A model generated the notes under the pieces. That model was given only the letters and a program-made list of their open reading frames with translations. It had not been told where the DNA came from and searched no databases. From positions 62,001 through 126,000 of the forward strand of contig JAFTXJ010000013.1 of NCBI GenBank assembly GCA_017461625.1: a stretch of 64,000 nt of DNA. The letters run 5' to 3'. This document shows, one piece after another, positions 50,114 through 59,286 of this stretch. Numbering within the stretch: position 1 is the first letter of the stretch; the number at the start of each line of letters is the position of its first letter. This DNA is from Clostridia bacterium. Lineage in GTDB: Bacteria > Bacillota > Clostridia > Oscillospirales > Acutalibacteraceae. A program made the position numbers and the translations under genes.

Positions 50114-50773
50114 ATGGATTTTTTCACATCTGAATGGCTCCTGAGCATTGACGCTTCAATTTACACAGCCGTTGAAAAGCTTTGGGGCAATGTTATGGAT
50201 CAGATTATGATTTTCATTACTCATCTTGGTGATGACGGCATTTTCTGGATTGCATTGGGCGTGCTTCTCTGCATCTTCAAAAAGACAAGAAAGTTGGGTA
50301 TCGCCTGCCTTCTCGGCCTTGGTATTGTTTCAGGCATGAACAACCTTGTTCTTAAGCCCTTGTTTGAGCGTATCCGTCCCTACGACCCTGATATGCTTCC
50401 TTTCTGGGAGAGCGTTGGTTTCAATTACCAGTTCCCCTTCAGCACCGACCTTCAGCCGAGCATTGACCACGCAACTCACTACTCATACTCATTCCCCTCA
50501 GGTCATACTGCTTCTTCAATCGGTGCAGCAGTTGCAATGTTCTGCGTTAACAAAAAATGGGGTATTGCTCCCGTAATTCTTGCAATCCTTATCGGTTTTT
50601 CAAGAATCTATCTTCACGTTCATTTCCCCTCAGACGTTATCATCAGTGCAATCATCGCAACAATCGTCGGCATTTTGGTTTACCTTCTTATTTTCAAAGT
50701 TCTTGGCGGTCCTCTCGACAAGCTCAACGACAAAATGAAGGGTAAGCTTTTTGACACACCCTGCAAAAAATAA
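50114..50773 (+). CDS. PAP2-family membrane phosphatase
   Basis: 219 residues from ATG 50114 (AAGGAG upstream). Six membrane helices. All three PAP2 motifs present: KPLFERIRPYD (KxxxxxxRP), SFPSGHTASS (PSGH) and SRIYLHVHFPSDV (SRxxxxxHxxxD). An insertion between the first two (about 95-130) is not seen in the smallest members. It probably removes phosphate from undecaprenyl pyrophosphate or another lipid phosphate outside the membrane, supporting wall and glycan synthesis. Single-gene unit. Confidence 0.88.
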   Translation: MDFFTSEWLLSIDASIYTAVEKLWGNVMDQIMIFITHLGDDGIFWIALGVLLCIFKKTRKLGIACLLGLGIVSGMNNLVLKPLFERIRPYDPDMLPFWESVGFNYQFPFSTDLQPSIDHATHYSYSFPSGHTASSIGAAVAMFCVNKKWGIAPVILAILIGFSRIYLHVHFPSDVIISAIIATIVGILVYLLIFKVLGGPLDKLNDKMKGKLFDTPCKK

Positions 50774-50792
50774 TTAAACATATTTAACTTTT

Positions 50793-50822
50793 CGGCATTC
50801 TCAATGAGGATGCCGTTTGTTT
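50793..50822 (+). terminator. Terminator after the PAP2 gene
   Basis: CGGCATTCTC and GAGGATGCCG form a ten-pair stem (one T-G) with loop AAT (50793-50815), followed by TTTGTTTT. Confidence 0.8.
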
Positions 50823-50859
50823 TATTTAATATGATTACCGGTTAAAGGAGGCAGATTCA

Positions 50860-51432
50860 TTGCTGTATCATGCATCACAAACAGGTGACATCAAGCTTTT
50901 AGAGCCGAAAACATCTAACCACAACACTCCGCTTATATATTTCTCTGCCAAAAGAGAAAATGTTTTAGTTTATTTAAGCAATGCTATTGAAAAGTATTGC
51001 AAAGAGACCAATTTTGTTCACAACGGAAAGTGGCACAAATGGGCAAGCTACGGTTTTGAGCCTGACGGCATATTGAGGTTAGATGAATACTACCCCAATG
51101 CAATAAAAGATACATACCAAAGGGTTTCAGGGTATATCTATTGTGCAAATGATATTTGCGAAAACGAAAGCAGTATCAACATAAACAATGTGGTCACATC
51201 TTCAGAAACTGTTCCTGTAATCAGTGTTGAATTTGTAGAAGATGCGTATACAGAAATTCTCAAAGCTGAAAAATCAGGGTTGCTAAAAATCCGCAGATTT
51301 GAAGATATGGGTGCCGAGATGTTAGCTTGGATTGAAAACACAATTAAGAGTGAATATGCACAAGCAGAAAACGAACCTGACTACAGATATTTTTTGAAAG
51401 CAAAATTTCCGTTTCTCAGCGCTGATTGTTAG
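50860..51432 (+). CDS. Hypothetical protein, possibly with an ART-like N-terminus
   Basis: 190 residues from TTG 50860 with AAAGGAGG ten bases upstream. It begins LYHASQTGDIKLLEPKTS, then PLIYFSAKRENVLVYLSNA. The form of a short YHAS, a LEP and an F-A-S-type strand recalls folds related to ADP-ribosyltransferases and RNA 2'-phosphotransferases (inference, weak). No signal peptide, four cysteines, no recognised neighbour. It lies between terminators 50793-50822 and 51532-51562. Confidence 0.55.
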   Translation: MLYHASQTGDIKLLEPKTSNHNTPLIYFSAKRENVLVYLSNAIEKYCKETNFVHNGKWHKWASYGFEPDGILRLDEYYPNAIKDTYQRVSGYIYCANDICENESSININNVVTSSETVPVISVEFVEDAYTEILKAEKSGLLKIRRFEDMGAEMLAWIENTIKSEYAQAENEPDYRYFLKAKFPFLSADC

Positions 51433-51531
51433 CAGTAACCGTCAGCCTCACCCGAACTTTGAGGAAGGCTTAAGCTTACGCAAACAAAACGTAGCGGCCG
51501 ATGACCACATCATCCCTTTGACACAATCAAA

Positions 51532-51562
51532 AAGGAAGCTATGGTCTAACCGTAGCTTCCTT
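51532..51562. terminator. Bidirectional terminator
   Basis: AAGGAAGCTA (51532-51541) pairs with TAGCTTCCTT (51553-51562), 11-base loop, A/T runs on both sides. It ends the uvrC operon and the 50860 gene. Confidence 0.8.
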
Positions 51563-51566
51563 AATT

Positions 51567-52220
51567 TTATCTCTTGTCGATGCTTGCCTGAAGGCTCTGA
51601 CGTGCCTTGCGGATTTCAGCAATATTGGCAGAAAGAACATCGTCGCTGTTTTTCATAATGTCGCTTACATAGCGGTTGGTTGCAACACGCATATTTTCGC
51701 TCCATTCATCAACGCTTCTCTTAATAGCCTCGGCTTTGTTCGTTGCATCCTGAACGATTGCGGCAGCCTCTGCCTTTGCGTTTTTAACAATTTCTTCAGC
51801 GTCGGTTGTTGCCTGTGAGCGAACCTTGTCTGAATATTCCTGGGCTAATCTTGCAACTTCGCTTGATTCAACCATTCTGCGAGCCTGCTCGGTTGCTGCT
51901 GCAATTTTGGAAGCAGCGTTTGCCTCAGCGTTATCAAGCACACCCTTTGCATGCTCCTTAGCTGCACCAACGATTTCGTCAGCCTGCTTCTGGGCAGTTG
52001 ATGTTACAACAGATGCTTCTGTTGAAGCCTTTTTGATGATGCTGTTATAATGGTCAACTATGTCCTGAGCTTTTTCAATCTCAACGGGGAGTTCAAGACG
52101 GATGTCACCAACATAAGTACGGATTGCGTCAACATCAACTGCAAGCTTTGAAGAAAACGGAATGCTCGTGGCTTTGTCCAGTATTTCTTCAATCAAATCA
52201 AGTTTACCTTGAACGTTCAT
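51567..52220 (-). CDS. Coiled-coil protein following coaD
   Basis: 217 residues, almost all alpha-helical coiled coil rich in A, E, K and Q (KQADEIVGAAKEHAKGVLDNAEANAAS). It resembles V-type ATPase subunit E/DivIVA-like proteins in composition, but no specific motif allows assignment. It starts in the stop of coaD (four-base ATGA overlap). It is commonly seen beside coaD-rsmD in Clostridia (from memory). Possible role in division or envelope organisation (inference). Confidence 0.65.
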   Translation of the reverse strand: MNVQGKLDLIEEILDKATSIPFSSKLAVDVDAIRTYVGDIRLELPVEIEKAQDIVDHYNSIIKKASTEASVVTSTAQKQADEIVGAAKEHAKGVLDNAEANAASKIAAATEQARRMVESSEVARLAQEYSDKVRSQATTDAEEIVKNAKAEAAAIVQDATNKAEAIKRSVDEWSENMRVATNRYVSDIMKNSDDVLSANIAEIRKARQSLQASIDKR

Positions 52221-52717
52221 AATTTTTCCTCTCCTTTAATTCTTCTGATGATATCATCAGCGATTTCAGCGGGAACGAACTTTGTCATATCAATATCCGC
52301 ACTAAATTCGCAAATTTGCTTAACTACACTTGATGAGAGATACATATGCTCTGCATCAGCTGTGATAAAAACCGTTTCAACATCGGGGTTTAACTGCTTA
52401 TTGGTCAATGCCTGCTGAAACTCATCTTCAAAGTCAGAAACGGCACGTAAGCCCTTAACAATTGCAACAGCACCCTTCTGACGGGCATAATCTGCAAGCA
52501 GACCGCTGTAATATTCAACCTCAACATTAGGAATATCTTTGGTGCAACGCTTGATAAGCTCAACCCTTTCGGGGGCTGTGAACAGACCCACAGGCTTGCG
52601 GAAATTTACCATTACGGTAACAATAACTTTATCAAAAAGCTTGGCAGCTCTTTTAATCGCTGCAAGATGACCGTTTGTTATGGGGTCAAAGCTGCCGGGG
52701 CATATTGCTGTCTTCAT
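52217..52717 (-). CDS. coaD: Phosphopantetheine adenylyltransferase
   Basis: 166 residues. Nucleotidyltransferase motif CPGSFDPITNGHL (T/HxGH, about 5-17), FRKPVGLFTAPERVELI, conserved KGLRAVSDFEDEFQ (about 90) and YLSSSVVKQI replacing the ISSTxIR site. It transfers AMP to 4'-phosphopantetheine in CoA synthesis. Overlaps rsmD and the coiled-coil gene by four bases each. Confidence 0.96.
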   Translation of the reverse strand: MKTAICPGSFDPITNGHLAAIKRAAKLFDKVIVTVMVNFRKPVGLFTAPERVELIKRCTKDIPNVEVEYYSGLLADYARQKGAVAIVKGLRAVSDFEDEFQQALTNKQLNPDVETVFITADAEHMYLSSSVVKQICEFSADIDMTKFVPAEIADDIIRRIKGEEKL

Positions 52718-53265
52718 TCTTCGTCACCTTCGGGAATTCTGTATACGGTCAAGGCAAGCTTGCCGTATTTGTATTCACGGTATAGTTTAAAATCTCCTGC
52801 TGCTTCGGGCATTTCTTCACCGTAAGGGTGCTCACAGATGATAACTCCGTTTGCGTTCATTCTTAGGGCAACCAACGGCAATGCCTTTTGCAAAAGACCC
52901 TTTGAATAAGGTGGGTCCAAAAGGGCAATGTCAAAGCTGCCTGCAGATGTTTTTAAAAAAGAGTAAGCATCCGTCTGCACCACGCAGGAATTTGTTTTAA
53001 GATTAGTTTTCTGGAGGTTGAATTTGATGCATTCTATTGATTCTTTAGCACTGTCAACAAATGTTGCATAAGCAGCACCGCGGCTGAGAGCCTCAATACC
53101 AAGCTGACCTGAGCCTGCAAAAAGGTCAAGCACCTGACTGCCCTCAACTTCAAATTGAATTATGCTGAACATAGCCTCTTTAACTCTGTCGGTTGTGGGG
53201 CGAACATCTTCACCGGGAAGAGTCTGAAGACTTCTGCCTCGGGCTGTACCTGTAATTACTCTCAT
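52714..53265 (-). CDS. rsmD: 16S rRNA (guanine(966)-N2)-methyltransferase
   Basis: 183 residues from ATG 53265, with GGAGG eight bases upstream. MRVITGTARGRSLQTL, PTTDRVKEAMFSI, the SAM-binding LDLFAGSGQLGIEALSRGA (about 45-63), and the catalytic LLDPPYSKGL (DPPY, about 114). It methylates G966 of 16S rRNA. Followed by coaD in overlap. Confidence 0.95.
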   Translation of the reverse strand: MRVITGTARGRSLQTLPGEDVRPTTDRVKEAMFSIIQFEVEGSQVLDLFAGSGQLGIEALSRGAAYATFVDSAKESIECIKFNLQKTNLKTNSCVVQTDAYSFLKTSAGSFDIALLDPPYSKGLLQKALPLVALRMNANGVIICEHPYGEEMPEAAGDFKLYREYKYGKLALTVYRIPEGDEE

Positions 53266-53312
53266 TTTTGCCTCCAAATTATATCTCGTCTGAATATTAT
53301 TGCATTTTATTG

Positions 53313-55145
53313 TCAACTTGTCAAGTTTTTATGAAAATGGTTATAAATCTTCTCGGCTATGACCTTATTTATCCCTTCCGCTTTGCAAAGCTCTTCAACA
53401 CTTGCATTCTTAACAGCGGTAACAGTTTTGAAGGTTTTTATAAGGGATTTTGCCTTTTTCTCCCCTACTCCGTCAATTTCGGTAAGAGTTGAGCCGAGAG
53501 AGGATTTTTTATGCTTTGCCCTGTGATAAGCCACAGAATAGCGATGAACCTCTTCCTGAATATTTGAAACAAGGGTAAATGCCTGACGCTTTGAATTTAT
53601 AGCGATTTCACCACCGTCGGTTGCAATTGCCCTTGTGCGGTGGGCAGAGTCTTTAACCATACCGAAAACAGGAATATCATAACCGAAAGCTTCGATAATG
53701 GGCTTCACTGCGTTCACCTGACCCTTACCACCGTCAAGCAAAATCAAATCGGGCAACCTGCCGAAGCCCTCACCTGACTGCTCGTTTATCTGATATTCAT
53801 TAAGCCGCCTTGAAATGACCTCTGCCATTGAGCCGTAGTCATCCTGCCCCGTAAAACCTTTGATGCTGAAACGGCGGTAGGACTTTTTATATGGCAGACC
53901 GTTTTTGAAAACAACCATGCCTGCAACATTGTCACTGCCTGCAGTATGAGAAATATCGTAAGATTCTATAAACTCAGGCGGTCGGTCAAGACCGAGGAGC
54001 TTTGACAGCTCGTCAAGTGCCGCAGTCACTCCGCCCACTCTGCCCATGGACTGAGCAAGCTTTTCGGCAGCGTTATTTTTGCACATCTGCACCGTCTGAG
54101 CAAATTTACCTTTTTGAGGAATGAAAAGCTCTGCCTTTTTACCAGAAAGGGTGGTGAGCCATTGCTCTAAAAGCTCTTTATCTTCAATTTCACCGTCAAG
54201 AAGAATCTGTGACGGCACCTTTGCACCGCCTGAATAAAATTGCGTTACCATTTCACGGCGGGCAGAGGGTAAAGACTCAAAAAAGGGCAGAATAAAATAT
54301 CGGCTGTCACGAAGCCTGCCCGAATCAAAACGCAAAATGCAAAGGCAGGATTTTTCGTTTGTTTGAGAAATCGCAAAAACATCTCTCGGTCGGTTATCTT
54401 CGCTGACAACTTTTTGCTTTTCTGAAGTTTTTTCAATGGAACGGATTTTATCCCTCAGCTTTGCAGCCGTTTCAAAGTCAAGATTTTCAGCCGCCTCATT
54501 CATTTTGCTTTTTAAATCAGCCAGAACATCTGCACTGTCCCCCTGCAAAAAGCGAAGTGCCTCATTCACTGCCTGGTTATATTCTTCTTTTTTCACCTTG
54601 CCGTTACAGGGTGCCATGCATTGCTTTATAAAATAATTAAGGCAAGGTCGGCTTTTGCCGATTTCTTTAGGAAACGACTTGTTGCAACGAGGAAGCATAA
54701 AAATTTTAAGTGCTTCATCAACAGAATTTCGCACGCTGAACGAGCCGGTATACGGTCCGATATAGCGAGCATCGTCGTCTTCTTTTTGCAAAACGGCAGA
54801 AATTTTTGGCCATTCCCCTTTTGTAACCTTGATATAGCTGTATCCCTTGTCATCTTTGAGAAGAATGTTATATTTTGGCGAATGCTGTTTAATAAGGCTG
54901 CATTCGAGCACAAGGGCTTCAAATTCGCTGTCGGTTAAAATGTAATCAAAATCGTGTACATTTTCAACCATTTTGCGAACCTTGACGGAATGATTGTTTT
55001 GTGAGCCGAAATATGAGCTGACACGGTTTTTCAGTGCCTTTGCTTTGCCCACATATATTATTTCATTTTTATTGTTTTTCATAAGGTAAACGCCGGGATT
55101 TTTGGGCAGAGCCATTGATTTTTTTCTCAATTCCTGCAAGGTCAA
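53313..55145 (-). CDS. uvrC: Excinuclease ABC subunit C
   Basis: 610 residues. Chosen start is TTG 55145, with GGAG eight bases upstream. An earlier in-frame start (55175) would lie in the HPr-gene terminator. Domains: GIY-YIG NPGVYLMKNNKNEIIYVG (about 18), UVR coil (LKSKMNEAAENLDFETAAKL), the RNase H-like C-terminal endonuclease (ESYDISHTAGSD, LILLDGGKGQVNA) and a final helix-hairpin-helix. Makes both incisions in nucleotide excision repair with UvrB. First gene of the uvrC-rsmD-coaD-coiled-coil operon. Confidence 0.95.
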   Translation of the reverse strand: MTLQELRKKSMALPKNPGVYLMKNNKNEIIYVGKAKALKNRVSSYFGSQNNHSVKVRKMVENVHDFDYILTDSEFEALVLECSLIKQHSPKYNILLKDDKGYSYIKVTKGEWPKISAVLQKEDDDARYIGPYTGSFSVRNSVDEALKIFMLPRCNKSFPKEIGKSRPCLNYFIKQCMAPCNGKVKKEEYNQAVNEALRFLQGDSADVLADLKSKMNEAAENLDFETAAKLRDKIRSIEKTSEKQKVVSEDNRPRDVFAISQTNEKSCLCILRFDSGRLRDSRYFILPFFESLPSARREMVTQFYSGGAKVPSQILLDGEIEDKELLEQWLTTLSGKKAELFIPQKGKFAQTVQMCKNNAAEKLAQSMGRVGGVTAALDELSKLLGLDRPPEFIESYDISHTAGSDNVAGMVVFKNGLPYKKSYRRFSIKGFTGQDDYGSMAEVISRRLNEYQINEQSGEGFGRLPDLILLDGGKGQVNAVKPIIEAFGYDIPVFGMVKDSAHRTRAIATDGGEIAINSKRQAFTLVSNIQEEVHRYSVAYHRAKHKKSSLGSTLTEIDGVGEKKAKSLIKTFKTVTAVKNASVEELCKAEGINKVIAEKIYNHFHKNLTS

Positions 55146-55160
55146 ACAATCATCTCCGAT

Positions 55161-55190
55161 AAAAAAATTCGGCACAGGAGAACCTGTGCC
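55161..55190 (-). terminator. Terminator after the HPr gene
   Basis: GGCACAGG (55171-55178) and CCTGTGCC (55183-55190), four-base loop, then AATTTTTTT on the minus strand. It overlaps the region upstream of uvrC, which supports the TTG start there. Confidence 0.85.
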
Positions 55191-55202
55191 GTCAAGATTT
55201 AA

Positions 55203-55466
55203 TTATTCAGCAAAGCCTGAGCTTACGAGCTTAACAAGCTCTTCAACTGCCTGCTCTTCATCAGCACCGCCTGCGATGATGCGGATCTGAGTGCCACCCA
55301 TAATACCAAGTGAAAGAACACCCAAAAGGCTCTTAGCGTTAACTCTTCTTTCTTCTTTTTCTACCCAGATTGATGATTTGAACTCATTAGCTTTCTGAAT
55401 AAAAAAAGTTGCAGGACGAGCATGAAGGCCAACCTGATTCTGAATCACTACATCTTTAACAAACAT
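55203..55466 (-). CDS. ptsH: HPr family phosphocarrier protein
   Basis: 87 residues from ATG 55466 (GGAG upstream). VGLHARPATFFIQKA places the phosphorylated His at about 15, and NAKSLLGVLSLGI places the regulatory Ser at about 46, so both sites of HPr are present. IWVEKEERRVNAKS is the usual interface. It carries phosphate in the PTS; if a Crh-like role, it would act in carbon catabolite control. Own promoter at 55516-55543 and terminator. Confidence 0.9.
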   Translation of the reverse strand: MFVKDVVIQNQVGLHARPATFFIQKANEFKSSIWVEKEERRVNAKSLLGVLSLGIMGGTQIRIIAGGADEEQAVEELVKLVSSGFAE

Positions 55467-55515
55467 AATTTTATCTCCAATCAAATATAAGTTTCAACTT
55501 AAATCCTTAGTACAT

Positions 55516-55543
55516 ATTATATCACAAAACTTGTTCTCGTCAA
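55516..55543 (-). promoter_or_regulatory. Promoter of the HPr gene
   Basis: Minus-strand TTGACG, 16-base spacer, TATAAT, about 50 bases before the ATG. The stretch 55544-55656 after trmD has no clear terminator. Confidence 0.7.
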
Positions 55544-55656
55544 TGCAAAGGTTGAGAGTTTTAAATAATTCGGCGGTGACTCCAAATGTGACATTTTTTT
55601 AAACCTCGGATTTGTGCAAAATTACAACACTGTTTACCATATTTTTTGCATATTTA

Positions 55657-56397
55657 CTATTTTTTGAAATCACAATTCAAAGATTCGAGAAATTTTTTGT
55701 CATTTTTATCAAGCTGAGCGTTTTCAAGCATATCGGGTCGCCTTTCATATGTGCGTTTTAACGATTGCTGACGACGCCATTTGTCTATATTGCCATGGTG
55801 ACCGGAAAGAAGAACATCCGGAACCTTTTTGCCATTCCATTCAGGGGGCCTTGTATATTGGGGGTATTCAAGAAGTGACGAAAAATGACTCTCTTCGCTG
55901 AAAGCCTCTTCATTGGCAAGCACCCCCGGGAGCATTCGTGAAACACTGTCGGCAAGAATCAGTGCAGGCAGTTCACCGCCTGTGAGCACATAGTCGCCGA
56001 CAGAAATCTCTTCATCAACGATTTCTTCAATTACCCTTTCATCAATGCCCTCATAGTGACCGCAGAGTATGGCAATATTCTCTTCCTTTGCAAGCTCTTT
56101 CACCTTTGACTGAGTGAGCACCTGACCCTGAGGAGACATATAAATAAGCTTCGGCTTTTTGCCGAGGGTTTTGCAAAGATTTTCATAGCAGTCATATATA
56201 GGTTGAGTTTGCATAACCATACCCATTCCGCCGCCGTAAGGTGCATCGTCAACACGGTTATGCTTATCGGTGGTAAAATCTCTGATATTGGTGCAGTTTA
56301 TTTCTACCAAACCTTTTTCCCTTGCTCTGCCGATTATACTCTCTGACAAAACTGTTTCACACATTTCAGGAAAAAGGGTGAGTATATCAATCCTCAT
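55657..56397 (-). CDS. trmD: tRNA (guanine(37)-N1)-methyltransferase
   Basis: 246 residues. MRIDILTLFPEMCETVL at the start, the SPOUT trefoil-knot SAM site SVGDYVLTGGELPALILADSVSRMLPG (about 130-155), EYPQYTRPPEW and VLLSGHHGNIDKWRR. Methylates N1 of G37 to prevent frameshifting. The ATG lies inside the end of rimM (11 bases overlap). Confidence 0.96.
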   Translation of the reverse strand: MRIDILTLFPEMCETVLSESIIGRAREKGLVEINCTNIRDFTTDKHNRVDDAPYGGGMGMVMQTQPIYDCYENLCKTLGKKPKLIYMSPQGQVLTQSKVKELAKEENIAILCGHYEGIDERVIEEIVDEEISVGDYVLTGGELPALILADSVSRMLPGVLANEEAFSEESHFSSLLEYPQYTRPPEWNGKKVPDVLLSGHHGNIDKWRRQQSLKRTYERRPDMLENAQLDKNDKKFLESLNCDFKK

Positions 56398-56908
56398 CGT
56401 CAAAAATTCCTTTCAACGGTCTGATTTTGATTATCCCCGTTTCAACATTAACATCAATCACAACAGGGGGAATCGCAGGTAAAAGATATTCCTTGCCCTC
56501 ATCGCTTTTAATATGCCAAACATCATTTGCACCTGTTTCGCTCACATCGCTGAGCGTGCCGTAGCAAATACTTTCATCATCAGCGTCTATCACCTTGCAA
56601 TCAATAAGCTCGGCAATAAAATATGAGCCTTCGGGAATTTTTGCATCGCTGCGTTTCATATAAAGAATTTTGTTGCGAAGGGCTGTTGCTTTTTCAACGG
56701 TGTCAACACCTTCAAGCTTAACAAGGGCAAGGTTACCGTGAACACGGCTTGCAACCACCTTAACAGGCTTTTCACCCTTTTTATCAAAATATAAAGTTTT
56801 AAACTGTTTTATAAATTCAGGGCTATCACAGCGTGGGTTAACTCTCATCTCTCCCCTGACACCGTGAGTGCCTACAATCTGACCTATATCAAGATATTCT
56901 TTAATCAT
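56387..56908 (-). CDS. rimM: Ribosome maturation factor RimM
   Basis: 173 residues from ATG 56908 (GAGG upstream). N-terminal barrel GQIVGTHGVRGEMRV and PRC-type C-terminal half (VWHIKSDEGKEYLLPAIPPVVIDVN). Assists assembly of the 30S head with S19. In the order khpA-rimM-trmD typical of Firmicutes. Confidence 0.95.
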   Translation of the reverse strand: MIKEYLDIGQIVGTHGVRGEMRVNPRCDSPEFIKQFKTLYFDKKGEKPVKVVASRVHGNLALVKLEGVDTVEKATALRNKILYMKRSDAKIPEGSYFIAELIDCKVIDADDESICYGTLSDVSETGANDVWHIKSDEGKEYLLPAIPPVVIDVNVETGIIKIRPLKGIFDDED

Positions 56909-56956
56909 AATTTTATCCTCTAAAAGCAAAAGGCTGCCCGCGGACAGCCCTTTATC

Positions 56957-57190
56957 TTATTCAATTTCAACAGAAATTTTTTCGTCGTTTCTGCTGGCGG
57001 CTGAACGCATAACAATTCTGATTGCTTTTGCAATTCTGCCCTGCTTGCCGATAACTCTACCCATATCCTCCTGAGCAACGTGAAGATGATAAACAACTGT
57101 GCCCTCTTCGTCAGGCTCATCAACATCTACACTTACTGCATCGGGATTGCTAACAAGTCCGCAAGCAATTTGAAGCAATAAATCTTTCAT
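56957..57190 (-). CDS. khpA: KH-domain RNA-binding protein KhpA
   Basis: 77 residues from ATG 57190 (GAGG seven bases upstream). Single KH fold with VIGKQGRIAKAIRIV, i.e. the GxxG RNA-binding loop (GKQG). Binds RNA and works with KhpB in Firmicutes in cell division and sRNA contacts. It lies between rpsP and rimM. Confidence 0.92.
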   Translation of the reverse strand: MKDLLLQIACGLVSNPDAVSVDVDEPDEEGTVVYHLHVAQEDMGRVIGKQGRIAKAIRIVMRSAASRNDEKISVEIE

Positions 57191-57208
57191 CACTATACCT
57201 CAGTCAGA

Positions 57209-57454
57209 TTATTTAACAATACCGCTCTTCTTGAAGAGGTCTTTAACTGTATCTGTGGGCTGAGCACCGTTAGCGAGCCATTTCTGAGCTGCTTCAGAGT
57301 TGATGTTGATGTTGTTTTCGCTCTTCATTGGGTCATAAGTACCGATTTCTTCAATGAATCTGCCGTCACGGGGATATCTTGAATCCGCAACTACTACACG
57401 ATAGAAAGGTGCCTTTTTAGCGCCCATACGACGCAATCTGATTTTTACTGCCAT
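57209..57454 (-). CDS. rpsP: 30S ribosomal protein S16
   Basis: 81 residues from ATG 57454 (GGAGG upstream). [20 protein letters not shown] and [18 protein letters not shown] are full S16 signatures. Contributes to 30S assembly. Confidence 0.97.
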   Translation of the reverse strand: MAVKIRLRRMGAKKAPFYRVVVADSRYPRDGRFIEEIGTYDPMKSENNININSEAAQKWLANGAQPTDTVKDLFKKSGIVK

Positions 57455-57513
57455 TTTTGTTTCCTCCAAAATTTATAATAATTTAATTATATCCATCACT
57501 CAAAGGTGTTGAA

Positions 57514-58863
57514 TTAAATGTTAAAGCCTTTTAACTGGCTCATATCCAATCTGCCTCTTCTGCGGCGTTTTTTGCCCGCAGAATTCATCTGTTTAAACAT
57601 CTTCTGCATCTGCTTGTGCTGAGCAAGAAGCTTATTCACCGCCTCAACATCCTGACCGCAACCTGCCGCAATACGGCGTTTGCGTGAAGGGTTGATGATT
57701 TCGGGTTTTTCTCTTTCCTGAGCTGTCATTGACTGAATAATGGCTTTGATTTTATCAAACTGCCTTTCATCAATGTCAACATCCTTAATCTGCTTGCCGA
57801 GACCGGGAATCATTGAAAGCATATCTTTAATTGAACCCATGCGTCTTATTTGGTCAAGCTGATCCATAAGGTCGTTAAGGTCAAACTTGTTTTGCTTAAG
57901 CTTTGCCTCAAGCTCCTGAGCTTTTTTCTCATCAAGGTTCATCTGAGCCTTTTCAATAAGAGAAAGCATATCGCCCATATTGAGGATTCTTGAAGCCATA
58001 CGGTCGGGGTGGAAAATATCAAGATCTCCAAGCTTTTCACCGATACCGATAAACTTAATGGGTTTGCCTGTAACGGCACGAATTGAAAGAGCTGCACCGC
58101 CTCGTGTGTCACCGTCAAGCTTTGTAAGCACAACGCCGTCAATGCCGAGAGCATCGTCAAAGGTTTTGGCAACGTTAACTGCATCCTGACCTGTCATGGC
58201 ATCAACTACAAAGAGAATTTCATGAGGATGAACATTTGCCTTAACATTTTTAAGCTCGTCCATCAACACCTCATCAATGTGAAGTCGACCTGCTGTATCA
58301 AGGAATACATAGTCATAACCCTGGTCTTTAGCAAGCTTGATAGCTTCGGTAGCAATTATAACCGGGTCAATCTGACCCATTTCAAAAACGGGAACGCCTG
58401 CCTGCTCACCCACAACCTGAAGCTGTTTGATAGCTGCAGGACGGTAAATATCACAAGCAACAAGCAACGGCCTGTGACCCTGATTTTTAAGGCTGAGAGC
58501 AATTTTGGCTGTGTGAGTTGTTTTACCTGAGCCCTGCAAGCCGCACATCATAACAACTGTTGGAGGATGATTGGCGATTGCAAGCCTTGACTTTGTGCCA
58601 CCCATAAGGGAGGTTAACTCTTCGTTAACAATTTTTATAACCATCTGTGCGGGGGTAAGGCTTTCCATAACCTTTTCACCAACGGCACGCTCGGTAACTG
58701 TTTTAGTGAAATCCTTGGCAACTTTATAGTTAACGTCGGCTTCAAGCAAAGCCATACGGACCTCACGCATAACCTCTTTAACATCAGTTTCTGTCAAAGA
58801 GCCTTTTGATTTCATTCGTTGGAATGCGGCTTCAAGTCTGTCTGAAAGACCTTCAAATGCCAT
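57514..58863 (-). CDS. ffh: Signal recognition particle protein Ffh
   Basis: 449 residues. N domain, then G domain with GLQGSGKTTHTAKIA (about 108), ACDIYRPAAIKQL, DTAGRLHIDEV and TKLDGDTRGGAAL. The methionine-rich M domain (about 300-435) binds 4.5S RNA and signal sequences (MGSIKDMLSMIPGL, QMQKMFKQM). Targets nascent membrane proteins. Second in the operon after ylxM. Confidence 0.96.
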   Translation of the reverse strand: MAFEGLSDRLEAAFQRMKSKGSLTETDVKEVMREVRMALLEADVNYKVAKDFTKTVTERAVGEKVMESLTPAQMVIKIVNEELTSLMGGTKSRLAIANHPPTVVMMCGLQGSGKTTHTAKIALSLKNQGHRPLLVACDIYRPAAIKQLQVVGEQAGVPVFEMGQIDPVIIATEAIKLAKDQGYDYVFLDTAGRLHIDEVLMDELKNVKANVHPHEILFVVDAMTGQDAVNVAKTFDDALGIDGVVLTKLDGDTRGGAALSIRAVTGKPIKFIGIGEKLGDLDIFHPDRMASRILNMGDMLSLIEKAQMNLDEKKAQELEAKLKQNKFDLNDLMDQLDQIRRMGSIKDMLSMIPGLGKQIKDVDIDERQFDKIKAIIQSMTAQEREKPEIINPSRKRRIAAGCGQDVEAVNKLLAQHKQMQKMFKQMNSAGKKRRRRGRLDMSQLKGFNI

Positions 58864-58892
58864 AAGGCTTCACCACCTGTCGTTCATACTCG

Positions 58893-59261
58893 CTACCCTT
58901 CCATAATCAAGGTCTGAGCAACTGCCTTAATTTTGGCAGTGCAATCATTAACCTCACGTGAAAGAGTATGTGTTCTGTTATATTCGCCGATTTCGTCGGC
59001 ATAGCTCATTATCTCTTCAAGTCCGCTTTTCATACTTTCAAAACGGCTCACAAGGCCTAACCTCTGCTCCATATCATAAAGCTGAGTTTCGGCACGCTTT
59101 ATCGCGTCACGCACGCCCTGACGGGTGATACCCTCATTGGCTGCAATTTCAGAAAGAGACAAATCGTCGTTATAATAATAGTTTAAAAAAGCGTGCTGCT
59201 TCTCGGTGAGCATATCTCCGTAAAAATCTATTAATATGATAACATCAAGATTTTTTGCCAA
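58893..59261 (-). CDS. ylxM: SRP-associated DNA-binding protein YlxM
   Basis: 122 residues. Start chosen at TTG 59261, giving the conserved AKNLDVIILIDFYGDMLTEKQ beginning; AGGAGGTG lies 11 bases upstream, and the upstream GTG (59273) abuts that site. A helix-turn-helix of the sigma-70 region 4 type: LSLSEIAANEGITRQGVRDAIKR. In Firmicutes it precedes ffh and may modulate its expression. First gene of the ylxM-ffh-rpsP-khpA-rimM-trmD operon. Confidence 0.92.
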   Translation of the reverse strand: MAKNLDVIILIDFYGDMLTEKQHAFLNYYYNDDLSLSEIAANEGITRQGVRDAIKRAETQLYDMEQRLGLVSRFESMKSGLEEIMSYADEIGEYNRTHTLSREVNDCTAKIKAVAQTLIMEG

Positions 59262-59286
59262 GCAACAACGCACCTCCTACACACAA

